Assembly (NCBI GenBank): GCA_051208035.1
Contig: JBPJFZ010000001.1
Location: forward strand, 62,001-126,000
Length of the DNA stretch: 64,000 bases
Reading direction: 5' to 3'
From: JACKOB01 sp024234575
GTDB taxonomy: Bacteria > Pseudomonadota > Gammaproteobacteria > Pseudomonadales > Oleiphilaceae
In this document: positions 50,618 to 59,080 of the stretch, in pieces
Layout: each line of letters opens with the position of its first letter
Numbering within the stretch: position 1 is the first letter of the stretch
The notes under the pieces: generated by a model
The model's database searches: none
What the model was told of the DNA's origin: nothing
Seen by the model: the letters and a program-made list of their open reading frames with translations, nothing else
Translations under genes and position numbers: made by a program

Positions 50618-51460
50618 TTAGTGACCGTAAATAACAGTTTCAGCCGTGACACTTACGTTATTAAGACTTATTGCACCAATGCTAGGTTGACTACCAAGAT
50701 AAATTTCGGGAATCAGCACATCAGCTTCAAATTTAGTTAGATTCAAACCTAACGCGGTATGACCACCATGAGCAATTGCCGTATAAATCTCTAAGTCTAA
50801 CTCTGCACCAATATCAAGAATTCCTGCACTTCCCGCACCCCAAGTACCAAGCGTCTCAAAATAATTGCTGCCGGCAATTTTCATATTTGCAACCCGGACA
50901 CCGAGAAAGCCAAAATCCACATCAAGATCATCAACACCCCATGTTGATTCAATAAAGGTGTGTGACGTTTGATTATCTATACGCAACCTTGCATCGATAC
51001 CTAACCCTGTAATATCCAGTGAATTTATCAACCGGGTACCATCAACACCCGCAGAAGATTGTAACAACCACTCCCCTGTTGATATACCAAAGTCAACAAC
51101 ACTATGGGTTCCGGCAGGTTTCATAATGGCGACAAAATCACCATCGGCGAGTATATCAATATCAATCTTAAGATTATCCAGCTTGTCTGACTTTGCAGAT
51201 GTTGGTATCCATTGATTATCGAAAAAATTTGTTCTGTCAGCACCACCTACACGAATATCTCTTACGGCAATACTACCTTTATCTTGATATCGAATCTCAC
51301 CTATTGTGAGTTCTGCACTATTAATCTCTACAGTAATACCCGCCTGGCCTGTTACAGATGCCATTGTGGCATCATCAAGAGATGTGATATCTCCTAGTAC
51401 TGAGCTGGAGATAGCAACCCCCCCAAACAACAATACCGACTTCTTTCCTATCAGATTCAT
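50618..51460 (-). CDS. DUF6160-like secreted protein, paralogue 2
   Basis: 280 residues, shortest of three. GGAGA six bases before the ATG. Signal, then Met-Ala-Ser-Val-Thr-Gly-Gln-Ala-Gly-Ile-Thr-Val-Glu-Ile and Gly-Glu-Ile-Arg-Tyr-Gln-Asp-Lys-Gly; ends Val-Thr-Ala-Glu-Thr-Val-Ile-Tyr-Gly-His. The middle differs from the other copies, so ends are conserved and core variable. Likely exported, surface-located. Confidence 0.82.
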   Translation of the reverse strand: MNLIGKKSVLLFGGVAISSSVLGDITSLDDATMASVTGQAGITVEINSAELTIGEIRYQDKGSIAVRDIRVGGADRTNFFDNQWIPTSAKSDKLDNLKIDIDILADGDFVAIMKPAGTHSVVDFGISTGEWLLQSSAGVDGTRLINSLDITGLGIDARLRIDNQTSHTFIESTWGVDDLDVDFGFLGVRVANMKIAGSNYFETLGTWGAGSAGILDIGAELDLEIYTAIAHGGHTALGLNLTKFEADVLIPEIYLGSQPSIGAISLNNVSVTAETVIYGH

Positions 51461-51900
51461 TTTGTGTCTCCATTATTATTATAGGCTTACATAACTTAAC
51501 ACGGAGGTCATTTTTATTTAGGAATTACATCTCAATTTAACAAAACAAAACACATGCTCACTTAAAATATAATTGATTCAAAAATTTGTGATTTATCTGT
51601 GCTCGCAATTATACCAATCATATTTTCTAATCTTTTTATGATTGCAACGAACTGGTAACTGCATGTAGGGGTATTAATATATTGGGCAAATATTGCGGAA
51701 GAAAATATAAGAAATTATTTTTTGCGAACAACCATGAGAAAGGAAAGTCTAACGCTTACTTTATTGTGTTATAAAATCTCGAAAGCAATCGCCCTGGCAA
51801 CCCTGAACAATTGAAACCCCAGATTGTAAAAGCAAATCCTTATAACGAAAAAAGCCACCCGAAGGTGGCTTTTCAACGCTAACTGCTCGTTTTTACGTTC
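51461..51900. other. AT-rich gap between paralogues 2 and 3
   Basis: 440 bases. It contains the promoter of the 50618 gene and, at 51848-51873, the terminator of the 51901 gene. No credible gene or other motif seen. Confidence 0.6.
51848..51873 (-). terminator. Terminator of DUF6160 paralogue 3
   Basis: AAAAGCCACC and GGTGGCTTTT pair around a short loop, with TTTTTTCG on the minus strand. Confidence 0.88.
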
Positions 51901-52965
51901 TTAGTGACCGTAGATGTTCATGTCTGCAGTTACTTTCAGATCAGTGATGTACAGGTCACCGATTGAAGGAGCAGAACCGAATGTGATCTTAGTGATATCC
52001 ATGTCACCAGAGAAGTCCTGAACTACGAAGTGCAGACCTTTCGAGGCGTCAGCATCAGCTTCAACCAAACCTTGGAAGTGAGCTCCGCTCAACTCGTAAG
52101 TTGCGCCAGTATCAGTAAGAACTTCAGCAACTAAACGGTCAGCACCACGCTTGTTATGCAATGCGAAACCGAACTTGGTAGCCATGAATGGCATCTCGAT
52201 AGAGCCTTTCAGTTTGAAGTAAGCATTGATGTTCATGCCGCCGTTGTTGCCGTCGATTACGATATCAACTGGCCCAATACCACCACCCAGAGCAGTCCTA
52301 GCCATCAACACAGTACCAGTAGAACGTGCACCGTAAGAACCGTCAGCTTGAACGCCTTCAGCTTGCTCGCCCAACGCTACCTGACCGATGATCATACCAA
52401 AGTCAACTGCAGTAGCTTGATCTTGTGCATCCAAACCGATAACCAAGTCACCGTCGTTGATTAGTGGATCAACAGTCATTGCGTCAGAGTAGTCACCCAA
52501 GTTAGAACCAGTAACAGCAACAGTTGTGCCAGTTACTGCATCTACATAGTTACCGTCGATAGTAGCCAATACTGCAGCGTTAGAAACCTTGTTCAGACCC
52601 CAAGAGATGTCTGAGTTGTCTGCACCAGCTACGTCGATTTTGATAGACAGGTTGTCAAGAGCCAAGTTGTGAGACTGAACACCAGATGCCAAGAAAGTAG
52701 CCAAATCACCGCCAGTTGCAGCTTGGAACGCAGCAAACTCAACCAGGCCAGCACCACCTAATTTCATCTTGTTGATGAAGATAGAACCTTTATCTTTGTA
52801 CTGGATTTCGCCGATATCGATGTTCACTGCGTTGATGTCGATTGTCAAACCAGCTTGACCAGTAGTAACGCCCATTGCTGCGTCATCCATTGCTACCAAC
52901 TCAGCTTGAGCGGTAGATGCAGCTGCGATTGCAGCAACTAATGCGATTTTATTCAGGCCTTTCAT
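51901..52965 (-). CDS. DUF6160-like secreted protein, paralogue 3, probably highly expressed
   Basis: 354 residues from the second ATG (52965), with AAGGAG seven bases upstream; the first ATG is too near the site. Signal peptide ends Ala-Gln-Ala-Glu-Leu. Same mature start (Val-Thr-Thr-Gly-Gln-Ala-Gly-Leu-Thr-Ile-Asp-Ile) and end (Val-Thr-Ala-Asp-Met-Asn-Ile-Tyr-Gly-His) as the other two. Codons are mostly the preferred ones (GGT, GCT/GCA, AAC, ATC, TTC, CGT), unlike its neighbours, which points to a very abundant protein. It has a strong own terminator. Confidence 0.85.
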   Translation of the reverse strand: MKGLNKIALVAAIAAASTAQAELVAMDDAAMGVTTGQAGLTIDINAVNIDIGEIQYKDKGSIFINKMKLGGAGLVEFAAFQAATGGDLATFLASGVQSHNLALDNLSIKIDVAGADNSDISWGLNKVSNAAVLATIDGNYVDAVTGTTVAVTGSNLGDYSDAMTVDPLINDGDLVIGLDAQDQATAVDFGMIIGQVALGEQAEGVQADGSYGARSTGTVLMARTALGGGIGPVDIVIDGNNGGMNINAYFKLKGSIEMPFMATKFGFALHNKRGADRLVAEVLTDTGATYELSGAHFQGLVEADADASKGLHFVVQDFSGDMDITKITFGSAPSIGDLYITDLKVTADMNIYGH

Positions 52966-53166
52966 ATTCATTCTCCTTAAAGAACTTTTGTTTTTTTAGT
53001 TTGTTTTGTCTTGTTTACCGAGTTTTGTTTTTCTTCCCGGCTGATGATCATTCTAGGTATCTTGCGTTTTAATTCCGAGACAAGGTTCACAATTTATTCA
53101 CCCTTGGCTACATTTCGAAATAAACGTTAACCCTTTCACACAAAACCCCTCAATAAGGCCAATAAA

Positions 53167-53733
53167 TCACTTCTTTTGCAGCGCTTCGACAACACTTGGC
53201 GTAAATATTTTCGCCTGCATGGGCTGCTGCCCGGCTTTGCCTACGGTTAGCTCACCATTTTTATCTACAATTTCGACAGCTCGTACAACGGCATAACCAT
53301 TTGCGTACTCAAGCTCTATATTGACTTGCTCTTTTATTTTGCCTGAAGCATCTTCACGACCATAGCGGTAAATAGTCGACACCCCGATCAACCTTCCGGC
53401 CTCGGCATTTCCTATCAATGCGTTTCTTACCAGCAACATAGCCCCCTCAGGTGTGTACGGCTGTTTTTTATCTAACCAGATATACTGCACCTTACCCGTT
53501 GCATCCATTCCCGCACCAAAAGGCAAAAACTTGGGGTTCTCTTTAAGTAGCAACGCGACTTTTTGAGCAATACTGGCAAACATGTAATCAATGTTAGTTT
53601 GCTCTTCTTTGGTGTTTGCTTTTTCTGCGGCAAATACAGAATGAGATGTTGTTGCCAGCCCCATAAAGGCACAAACAACAAAGGCCATAGCGCTAACTAC
53701 ATTTTGCTTTTGCAATACACGATTTTTGTTCAT
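53167..53733 (-). CDS. Secreted protein of unknown function
   Basis: 188 residues; GAGAG before ATG. Signal peptide with cleavage near Val-Phe-Ala-Ala. The mature part has an alpha-helix with Tyr-Met-Phe-Ala-Ser-Ile-Ala-Gln-Lys-Val-Ala, then Phe-Leu-Pro-Phe-Gly-Ala-Gly-Met-Asp and beta strands. No Cys besides the signal. Not recognised. Upstream of paralogue 3. Confidence 0.75.
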   Translation of the reverse strand: MNKNRVLQKQNVVSAMAFVVCAFMGLATTSHSVFAAEKANTKEEQTNIDYMFASIAQKVALLLKENPKFLPFGAGMDATGKVQYIWLDKKQPYTPEGAMLLVRNALIGNAEAGRLIGVSTIYRYGREDASGKIKEQVNIELEYANGYAVVRAVEIVDKNGELTVGKAGQQPMQAKIFTPSVVEALQKK

Positions 53734-53907
53734 AGTTACTCTCTCTTCTTATTAGTAGTGACTTAAATTAAGTGCCGCTATATTACAATGAAGTCCAACG
53801 CACAGGAAATTAAAGGATAGTAATACGATTATGTGTGGCATTTATTTTAGGGAATAGCTTTAGCGTCATGTAAAATACCGAGGCTTTTTTAAGGATAAGA
53901 TTAATTC

Positions 53908-55182
53908 ATGCCCGCATCTGTTTTATATCGTAAACACGCTATCACTTTTACTCAGGCTCGAAATCTGGCAGATAATTTAGCCACCTCACGAGGGTTTATT
54001 TATTTCGGCAATACCAAAAATGACGTACAAGCGCCTTTTTGTTTTACTGCTTTGCCAACGGCAGAAATACAAGTTTGCAATCTATTAGGCCATCAACAAC
54101 CTCGTGACAATGCAGAGTTAATAGCGGGGGTCATCAATTATGAATATGGTTATTTGGCACAAGGGATAAAAGCAGCTTTACCGGATGCGGAGCAGGGATT
54201 TATTGGTCACTACGCATGGCATGTTGTTTTTGAGAAAAACCAACCTCAACCTACTATTCTGTTTAGCCAATGCTGCTCACAAAATTTTGTGCAACAGATA
54301 ATGCAGCTAATGGATAACCCGCCAGGCAACACATCGTTTTCTCTAAAATCAAAGTTTGCCGCCAACACATCTCGAAGCAATTACCTTGATCATGTCAACG
54401 AAATATCAAGACATATTAATCAAGGGGATTGTTATCAAATTAACTATACACAAAGATTTGAAAGCACATTTTGTGGTGACACCTGGCTAGCATATAAACA
54501 TCTCTGTGAAAAAACGGATGCCAGTTACTGTGCATATCTTCAGTTAGGATCAGATAGCATTTTATGTTTCTCTCCCGAACTGTTTTTGTCTGTCGAAGAT
54601 GGCACTGTTTTTACCAAACCTATTAAAGGCACCAGACCACGGGGCACAACTGTCGCCGCCGATGACGCATTAAAAAAAGAGTTGTCCACAAGCGAAAAGG
54701 ATCAAGCAGAGAACGTAATGATCGTAGACTTGTTACGAAATGATCTCGGTCGCGTTTGCCATACTGGCACAGTAGATACCGCTAAGTTATTTGATATTGA
54801 ATCGTTCACCAATGTGCATCAGCTCGTGTCCACGGTGACGGGTATTTTAAAAGATAACATTAAGCCAATGGACGCGCTCTTATCTTGTTTTCCTGGTGGG
54901 TCTGTAACGGGAGCGCCGAAAATTAAAGCCATGGAAATCATACAAGATTTAGAGCCCTATCCCCGTGGCCCATATTGTGGCTCTTTGTTTTACTGTTCAG
55001 CAGAGAATAAATTGCTTTCTAACATTGCGATTCGAACCCTCTACACCGCGGGCGAGAAAATTTACTGTCACGGTGGAGGAGGTATCGTTGCGGATTCAGA
55101 CCCAGATGCAGAGTACGAAGAATCGATAACAAAAGTTAAGATGTTTATGGATAGCCTGGAAGAAAAATTCTTTAAAGCGTAG
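53908..55182 (+). CDS. pabB: Aminodeoxychorismate synthase component I
   Basis: 424 residues. Pro-Ile-Lys-Gly-Thr-Arg-Pro-Arg-Gly (about 237-245) has the Lys that marks PabB over TrpE; Glu-Asn-Val-Met-Ile-Val-Asp-Leu-Leu-Arg-Asn-Asp-Leu-Gly-Arg, Gly-Gly-Ser-Val-Thr-Gly-Ala-Pro-Lys and Tyr-Cys-Gly-Ser-Leu-Phe-Tyr follow. Makes 4-amino-4-deoxychorismate for folate. Complete. Confidence 0.96.
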   Translation: MPASVLYRKHAITFTQARNLADNLATSRGFIYFGNTKNDVQAPFCFTALPTAEIQVCNLLGHQQPRDNAELIAGVINYEYGYLAQGIKAALPDAEQGFIGHYAWHVVFEKNQPQPTILFSQCCSQNFVQQIMQLMDNPPGNTSFSLKSKFAANTSRSNYLDHVNEISRHINQGDCYQINYTQRFESTFCGDTWLAYKHLCEKTDASYCAYLQLGSDSILCFSPELFLSVEDGTVFTKPIKGTRPRGTTVAADDALKKELSTSEKDQAENVMIVDLLRNDLGRVCHTGTVDTAKLFDIESFTNVHQLVSTVTGILKDNIKPMDALLSCFPGGSVTGAPKIKAMEIIQDLEPYPRGPYCGSLFYCSAENKLLSNIAIRTLYTAGEKIYCHGGGGIVADSDPDAEYEESITKVKMFMDSLEEKFFKA

Positions 55183-55228
55183 CCGAGGCATTCAATACCA
55201 TTGGTGACAATCTCTTATCGCCTCGGCT
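55181..55228. terminator. Convergent hairpin between pabB and thrH
   Basis: AGCCGAGGC (55181-55189, overlapping the pabB stop) pairs with GCCTCGGCT (55220-55228), 9 bp, long loop. May end both convergent genes. Confidence 0.5.
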
Positions 55229-55263
55229 CTGGAGATGTTAGTTACCTGCTTTAATATTGCAAG

Positions 55264-55878
55264 CTACTCGCTAACTCTCGTACTAGCTTTCAAAAATTCC
55301 TTTTTCAATTCTTCAAACGTATGTACCGCAGGAAACTGAGGAAACTCATTTATCACATTTTGCGGCGCGTGAAATAGAATACCCTTCTCGGCCTGCCCTA
55401 ACATCGTGGTATCGTTATAAGAGTCACCGGCCGCAATAACACGGTAATTTAGCAACTGAAATGCCCGCACTGATTGACGCTTGGGATCACGTTGGCGCAA
55501 AAGGTAATTGGTAATTCTACCCTCTTCATTTACTTCGAGTTTATGACAAAGCAATGCCGGAAAGCCCAGCTTCTCCATTAAAGGCATCGCAAATTCATAA
55601 AATGTGTCAGATAAGATAACAACCTGAAAGCGCAAACGCAGCCAATCTAAAAACTCTTTCGCCCCCTCCAATGGGCTCAGTGTGCCGATAACCTCCTGAA
55701 TGGCTGGCAAACCGTATCCATGCTGATCAAGAATCGCCAAACGCTGTTTCATGAGTACGTCATAATCAGGAATATCACGTGTCGTGGCTTTAAGCTCTTC
55801 GATGCCGGTTTTTTCTGCGAACGCTATCCAAATTTCGGGAATCAATACCCCTTCCAAGTCTAAACACGCCAATTCCAC
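55264..55878 (-). CDS. thrH: Phosphoserine phosphatase/homoserine phosphotransferase ThrH
   Basis: 204 residues. Asp-Leu-Glu-Gly-Val-Leu-Ile-Pro-Glu-Ile-Trp (7-17) is the ThrH variant of the HAD nucleophile motif; Ile-Ser/Val-Ile-Leu-Ser-Asp-Thr (about 98), Lys in Arg-Gln-Arg-Asp-Pro-Lys-Arg, and Gly-Asp-Ser-Tyr-Asn-Asp (about 154). Cytosolic HAD enzyme. Complete. Confidence 0.94.
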   Translation of the reverse strand: MELACLDLEGVLIPEIWIAFAEKTGIEELKATTRDIPDYDVLMKQRLAILDQHGYGLPAIQEVIGTLSPLEGAKEFLDWLRLRFQVVILSDTFYEFAMPLMEKLGFPALLCHKLEVNEEGRITNYLLRQRDPKRQSVRAFQLLNYRVIAAGDSYNDTTMLGQAEKGILFHAPQNVINEFPQFPAVHTFEELKKEFLKASTRVSE

Positions 55879-56141
55879 AATTATTATCCTATGCTTTAGT
55901 TTGCTGAATACTCGTTTTCTACATCAATCCAATCACGAGCAATTGAAATTCGACGAAATTATGCCTGATGCAAGCAACGGTTTCACCCTCGTTTTGCGAG
56001 ATTATGACGCGAGCCTTTCGATTGCTGATACGATGATTAGAAAAAACATTATATATTTATGCTGACTTATTCTTTATGAGAATATAAAACGCATGTTATC
56101 TTTTCGCCCAATTATCCACACCTAAAACATTCAGGCACGTT

Positions 56142-56858
56142 ATGACCAATTTTGTTGAAAACATCGTTGAACTTAATCTTGAGTACAGTCAGAAATCTCC
56201 CAGAGAAATACTAAAGCTGGCTTTTTCGTCTTTCGAGAATATCGCCATCTCTTTTAGTGGCGCCGAAGATGTTGCATTGATTGAGCTGGCGCACAAGCTT
56301 AATCCAAACGTAAAAATCTTTAGCCTTGATACCGGCCGCCTACACCCAGAAACCTACCGGTTTATCGAAAAGGTTCGTAAACATTACGGCCTGCAGATTG
56401 AAATATTGTCGCCAGATGCACCAGAGCTACAGGCATTCGTCCAAGAAAAAGGCCTTTTTAGTTTTTATGACGATGGCCACACTGAATGCTGTCAAATTAG
56501 AAAAGTGAGACCATTGAAAGGAAAACTCGCCACCCTGGATGCCTGGATAACCGGGCAGCGTAAAGACCAAAGCCCCGGAACACGATCAAGCGTACCTGTG
56601 GTGCAAGTGGATGAAGGTAATTCTGCAAACCGTCAGCCACTGGTTAAATTTAATCCACTGGCCAATTGGACTTCCAAGGAAGTTTGGGATTATTTGAGAA
56701 TGGCTGAAGCGCCTTACAATGAGCTGCATGAACGAGGTTTTATCAGTATTGGCTGCGAACCCTGCACCCGCCCGGTATTACCAGGGCAGCATGAGCGAGA
56801 AGGAAGATGGTGGTGGGAGGAAGCCACGCAAAAAGAATGTGGCTTACACAAGAATTAA
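56142..56858 (+). CDS. cysH: APS/PAPS reductase, four-cysteine type
   Basis: 238 residues. Ser-Phe-Ser-Gly-Ala-Glu-Asp (about 37-43), Asp-Thr-Gly-Arg-Leu-His-Pro-Glu-Thr-Tyr (about 63-72), Cys-Cys at about 114 and Cys-Glu-Pro-Cys at about 206 supply a [4Fe-4S] cluster, and Glu-Cys-Gly-Leu-His at the end holds the catalytic Cys. The cluster cysteines indicate assimilatory adenylylsulfate (APS) reductase rather than PAPS reductase. Thioredoxin-dependent; makes sulfite. Confidence 0.94.
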   Translation: MTNFVENIVELNLEYSQKSPREILKLAFSSFENIAISFSGAEDVALIELAHKLNPNVKIFSLDTGRLHPETYRFIEKVRKHYGLQIEILSPDAPELQAFVQEKGLFSFYDDGHTECCQIRKVRPLKGKLATLDAWITGQRKDQSPGTRSSVPVVQVDEGNSANRQPLVKFNPLANWTSKEVWDYLRMAEAPYNELHERGFISIGCEPCTRPVLPGQHEREGRWWWEEATQKECGLHKN

Positions 56859-56915
56859 CCAAACCAGTTGGTAGATGTTTCTGCCCCAGCAGGTTAACCA
56901 GTAAAAATAAGTCTA

Positions 56916-56971
56916 ACCAGGGGCTGAGGCTGAGCTTCAGCCTCCACTTAGCTTCAACCCCTAATAGGTTG
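56916..56971. terminator. Bidirectional hairpin between cysH and cysB
   Basis: GAGGCTGA (56926-56933) pairs with TCAGCCTC (56937-56944) inside an outer AACC-AGGGG/CCCCT-AATAGGTT pair. Convergent genes; no strong U-run. Confidence 0.55.
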
Positions 56972-57935
56972 GTAGTTCGATACCTTCAAACAAGTGGTCT
57001 ATTTCAGCCTTGTTTGGATGCGCGCAAACCTGATCAACCAGCTTTTTATCAAGGTGCGGCGCAAACTTTTGAATAAAGTCGTACATGTAGCCTCTAATAA
57101 AGGTTCCTTTGCGAAACCCTATTTTTGTTGTACTGGGTTTAAACAGCTTACTCGCATCCAGTGCCACCAGATCGCTATCAGTTACCTCGTTGTAGGCCAT
57201 TTTAGCAACAATACCTACCCCAAGCCCTAACCTGACATAGGTTTTAATCACATCCGCATCGGCAGCGGTAAAGACAACGTTAGCCTGCAATCCCTTCTCT
57301 TGAAAGGCATCATCGAGCTTTGACCTGCCCGTAAAACCAAACACATAGGTGACAATGGGGTATTTCGCGACATCTTCTAATGTTAGCTGGCCGACTTTTG
57401 CCAGTGGGTGATCTTTTGGGACGACTATGCAGCGGTTCCAACGGTAGCAAGGCATCATAATAAGGTCGCTAAACAAATCCATGGCTTCCGTGGCAATGGC
57501 GAAGTCTACTGTGCCATTGGCTGCCAGTTCTGATATCTGCATGGGAGTACCCTGATGCATGTGCAATGACACCTCGGGGTATTCTGCAATAAAGCTGCGG
57601 ATAACCGGAGGTAAGGCGTAACGCGCTTGCGTATGCGTCGTTGCAATGGCCAGATCACCTTTGCGTTCGTTACTGAACTCTTGGGCGACTTGTTTAATCC
57701 CTTCAACTTTTTTAAGGATTTCCCCTGCAACCCTGATAATTGTCTCTCCCGCTGGGGTGATGCGGGTTAAGTGTTTGCCACTGCGGGAAAACACCTCGAC
57801 ACCAAGCTCATCTTCAAGCAAGCGTATTTGTTTACTGATCCCTGGCTGAGACGTGTACAAGCTTTGTGCAGTCGCTGAAACGTTCAGGTCGTGATGGGCT
57901 ACTTCCCAGATATACCGCAACTGTTGTAATTTCAT
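56961..57935 (-). CDS. cysB: LysR-type regulator CysB
   Basis: 324 residues; two adjacent ATGs (57938 or 57935). Met-Lys-Leu-Gln-Gln-Leu-Arg-Tyr-Ile-Trp-Glu-Val and Thr-Ser-Gln-Pro-Gly-Ile-Ser-Lys-Gln-Ile-Arg (about 31-41) are CysB-specific. Activates cysteine genes with N-acetylserine. Flanked by cysH and a TauE/SafE transporter. Confidence 0.96.
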   Translation of the reverse strand: MKLQQLRYIWEVAHHDLNVSATAQSLYTSQPGISKQIRLLEDELGVEVFSRSGKHLTRITPAGETIIRVAGEILKKVEGIKQVAQEFSNERKGDLAIATTHTQARYALPPVIRSFIAEYPEVSLHMHQGTPMQISELAANGTVDFAIATEAMDLFSDLIMMPCYRWNRCIVVPKDHPLAKVGQLTLEDVAKYPIVTYVFGFTGRSKLDDAFQEKGLQANVVFTAADADVIKTYVRLGLGVGIVAKMAYNEVTDSDLVALDASKLFKPSTTKIGFRKGTFIRGYMYDFIQKFAPHLDKKLVDQVCAHPNKAEIDHLFEGIELPTY

Positions 57936-58082
57936 CACGACTCCTACCGCTTAGACACCAAAAGTTATAAAAATATAAATAAATATTCTTTTTAGAAATA
58001 GCCCAAACAGGCTAAATTGGCAAGACTGCATTACAAGACCGTTATGTAATTTTTTCTTGTTTCCTAAGCTTAGACCAATTTA

Positions 58083-58865
58083 ATGGATATATTGCTATAT
58101 ATTTTGGCCGGTGCCGGTGTTGGGCTGGCTGTTGGCATTACCGGTGTCGGTGGTGGCTCTTTAATGACTCCGCTACTGCTGATGTTCGGCTATCCAACAC
58201 ACATAGCAATAGGTACAGATTTACTTTACGCATCCATTACCAAGGCCAGCGGTGTGGTTGCGCACCACCGGCAACAAACAATCGAGTGGAATATCGTTGC
58301 AAAGCTGGCGGCAGGTTCGATACCTGCTTCTTTATTAACTACCTGGCTGCTAGCAACTTTTTTTACTGACCCGACTGATTACAACCACATATTGGTAAGC
58401 ACCCTTGGCGTGATGCTGATAGCGACATCGGCGGTATTGCTGTTCAAAAGTAAAATAAGAGGCTTTTGGTCGACCAATTTAATTAAAGATCAAACCTTTA
58501 TTCACCAACACACCACCGCTATCGTAGTATCAATGGGAGCAATTTTGGGTTTCTGCGTTACCTTATCTTCGGTAGGCGCAGGGGCTTTTGGTGCAGCCAT
58601 TCTGTTGATTTTATTTCCTGCACTACAATCAGTAAAAATAATCGGCACTGACATCGCCCATGCCGTACCTTTAACCTTGCTGGCCGGCGCAGGCCATATG
58701 TTTTTAGGTAATGTCGACTTTCTATTATTGGGGTGCTTACTGATTGGTTCTTTACCTGCCATCCAGCTGGGCGTGAAATTCGCTAAACATTTACCCGAGA
58801 AGGTTATGCAACCTGCGCTGGCAAGTATTCTTTTTGTTATCGGCCTTAAATATGCGTTCTTTTAA
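58083..58865 (+). CDS. Sulfite exporter TauE/SafE family transporter
   Basis: 260 residues, about eight TM segments. Gly-Val-Gly-Gly-Gly-Ser-Leu-Met-Thr-Pro-Leu-Leu (about 22-33) and its duplicate Val-Gly-Ala-Gly-Ala-Phe-Gly-Ala are the two TauE repeats. Sulfur compound transporter; beside cysB, divergent from it with 148 bases between starts. Confidence 0.93.
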   Translation: MDILLYILAGAGVGLAVGITGVGGGSLMTPLLLMFGYPTHIAIGTDLLYASITKASGVVAHHRQQTIEWNIVAKLAAGSIPASLLTTWLLATFFTDPTDYNHILVSTLGVMLIATSAVLLFKSKIRGFWSTNLIKDQTFIHQHTTAIVVSMGAILGFCVTLSSVGAGAFGAAILLILFPALQSVKIIGTDIAHAVPLTLLAGAGHMFLGNVDFLLLGCLLIGSLPAIQLGVKFAKHLPEKVMQPALASILFVIGLKYAFF

Positions 58866-59080
58866 TGAAAGCTTAAATTGGAACGGCACTAAACTTACCG
58901 GGATAAATTGTTAGCTGTTTTTCTCATTAGACGATAATCCACATTAGTTTTCATGACCAACTTTTTGAATTTAGGGGGCTTATCCCCACTAATGCCCCGT
59001 TTTTTCTTGACTTTGAGCGGCGATACGACAAAATTCCTACTTACGTTTACTTTTTACAAAGCGCCGCCTAGTTATCCCTT

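Noticed and set aside
55784..56065. 93-residue frame before cysH
   Set aside because: Begins inside thrH on the other strand, no ribosome site, composition not protein-like.
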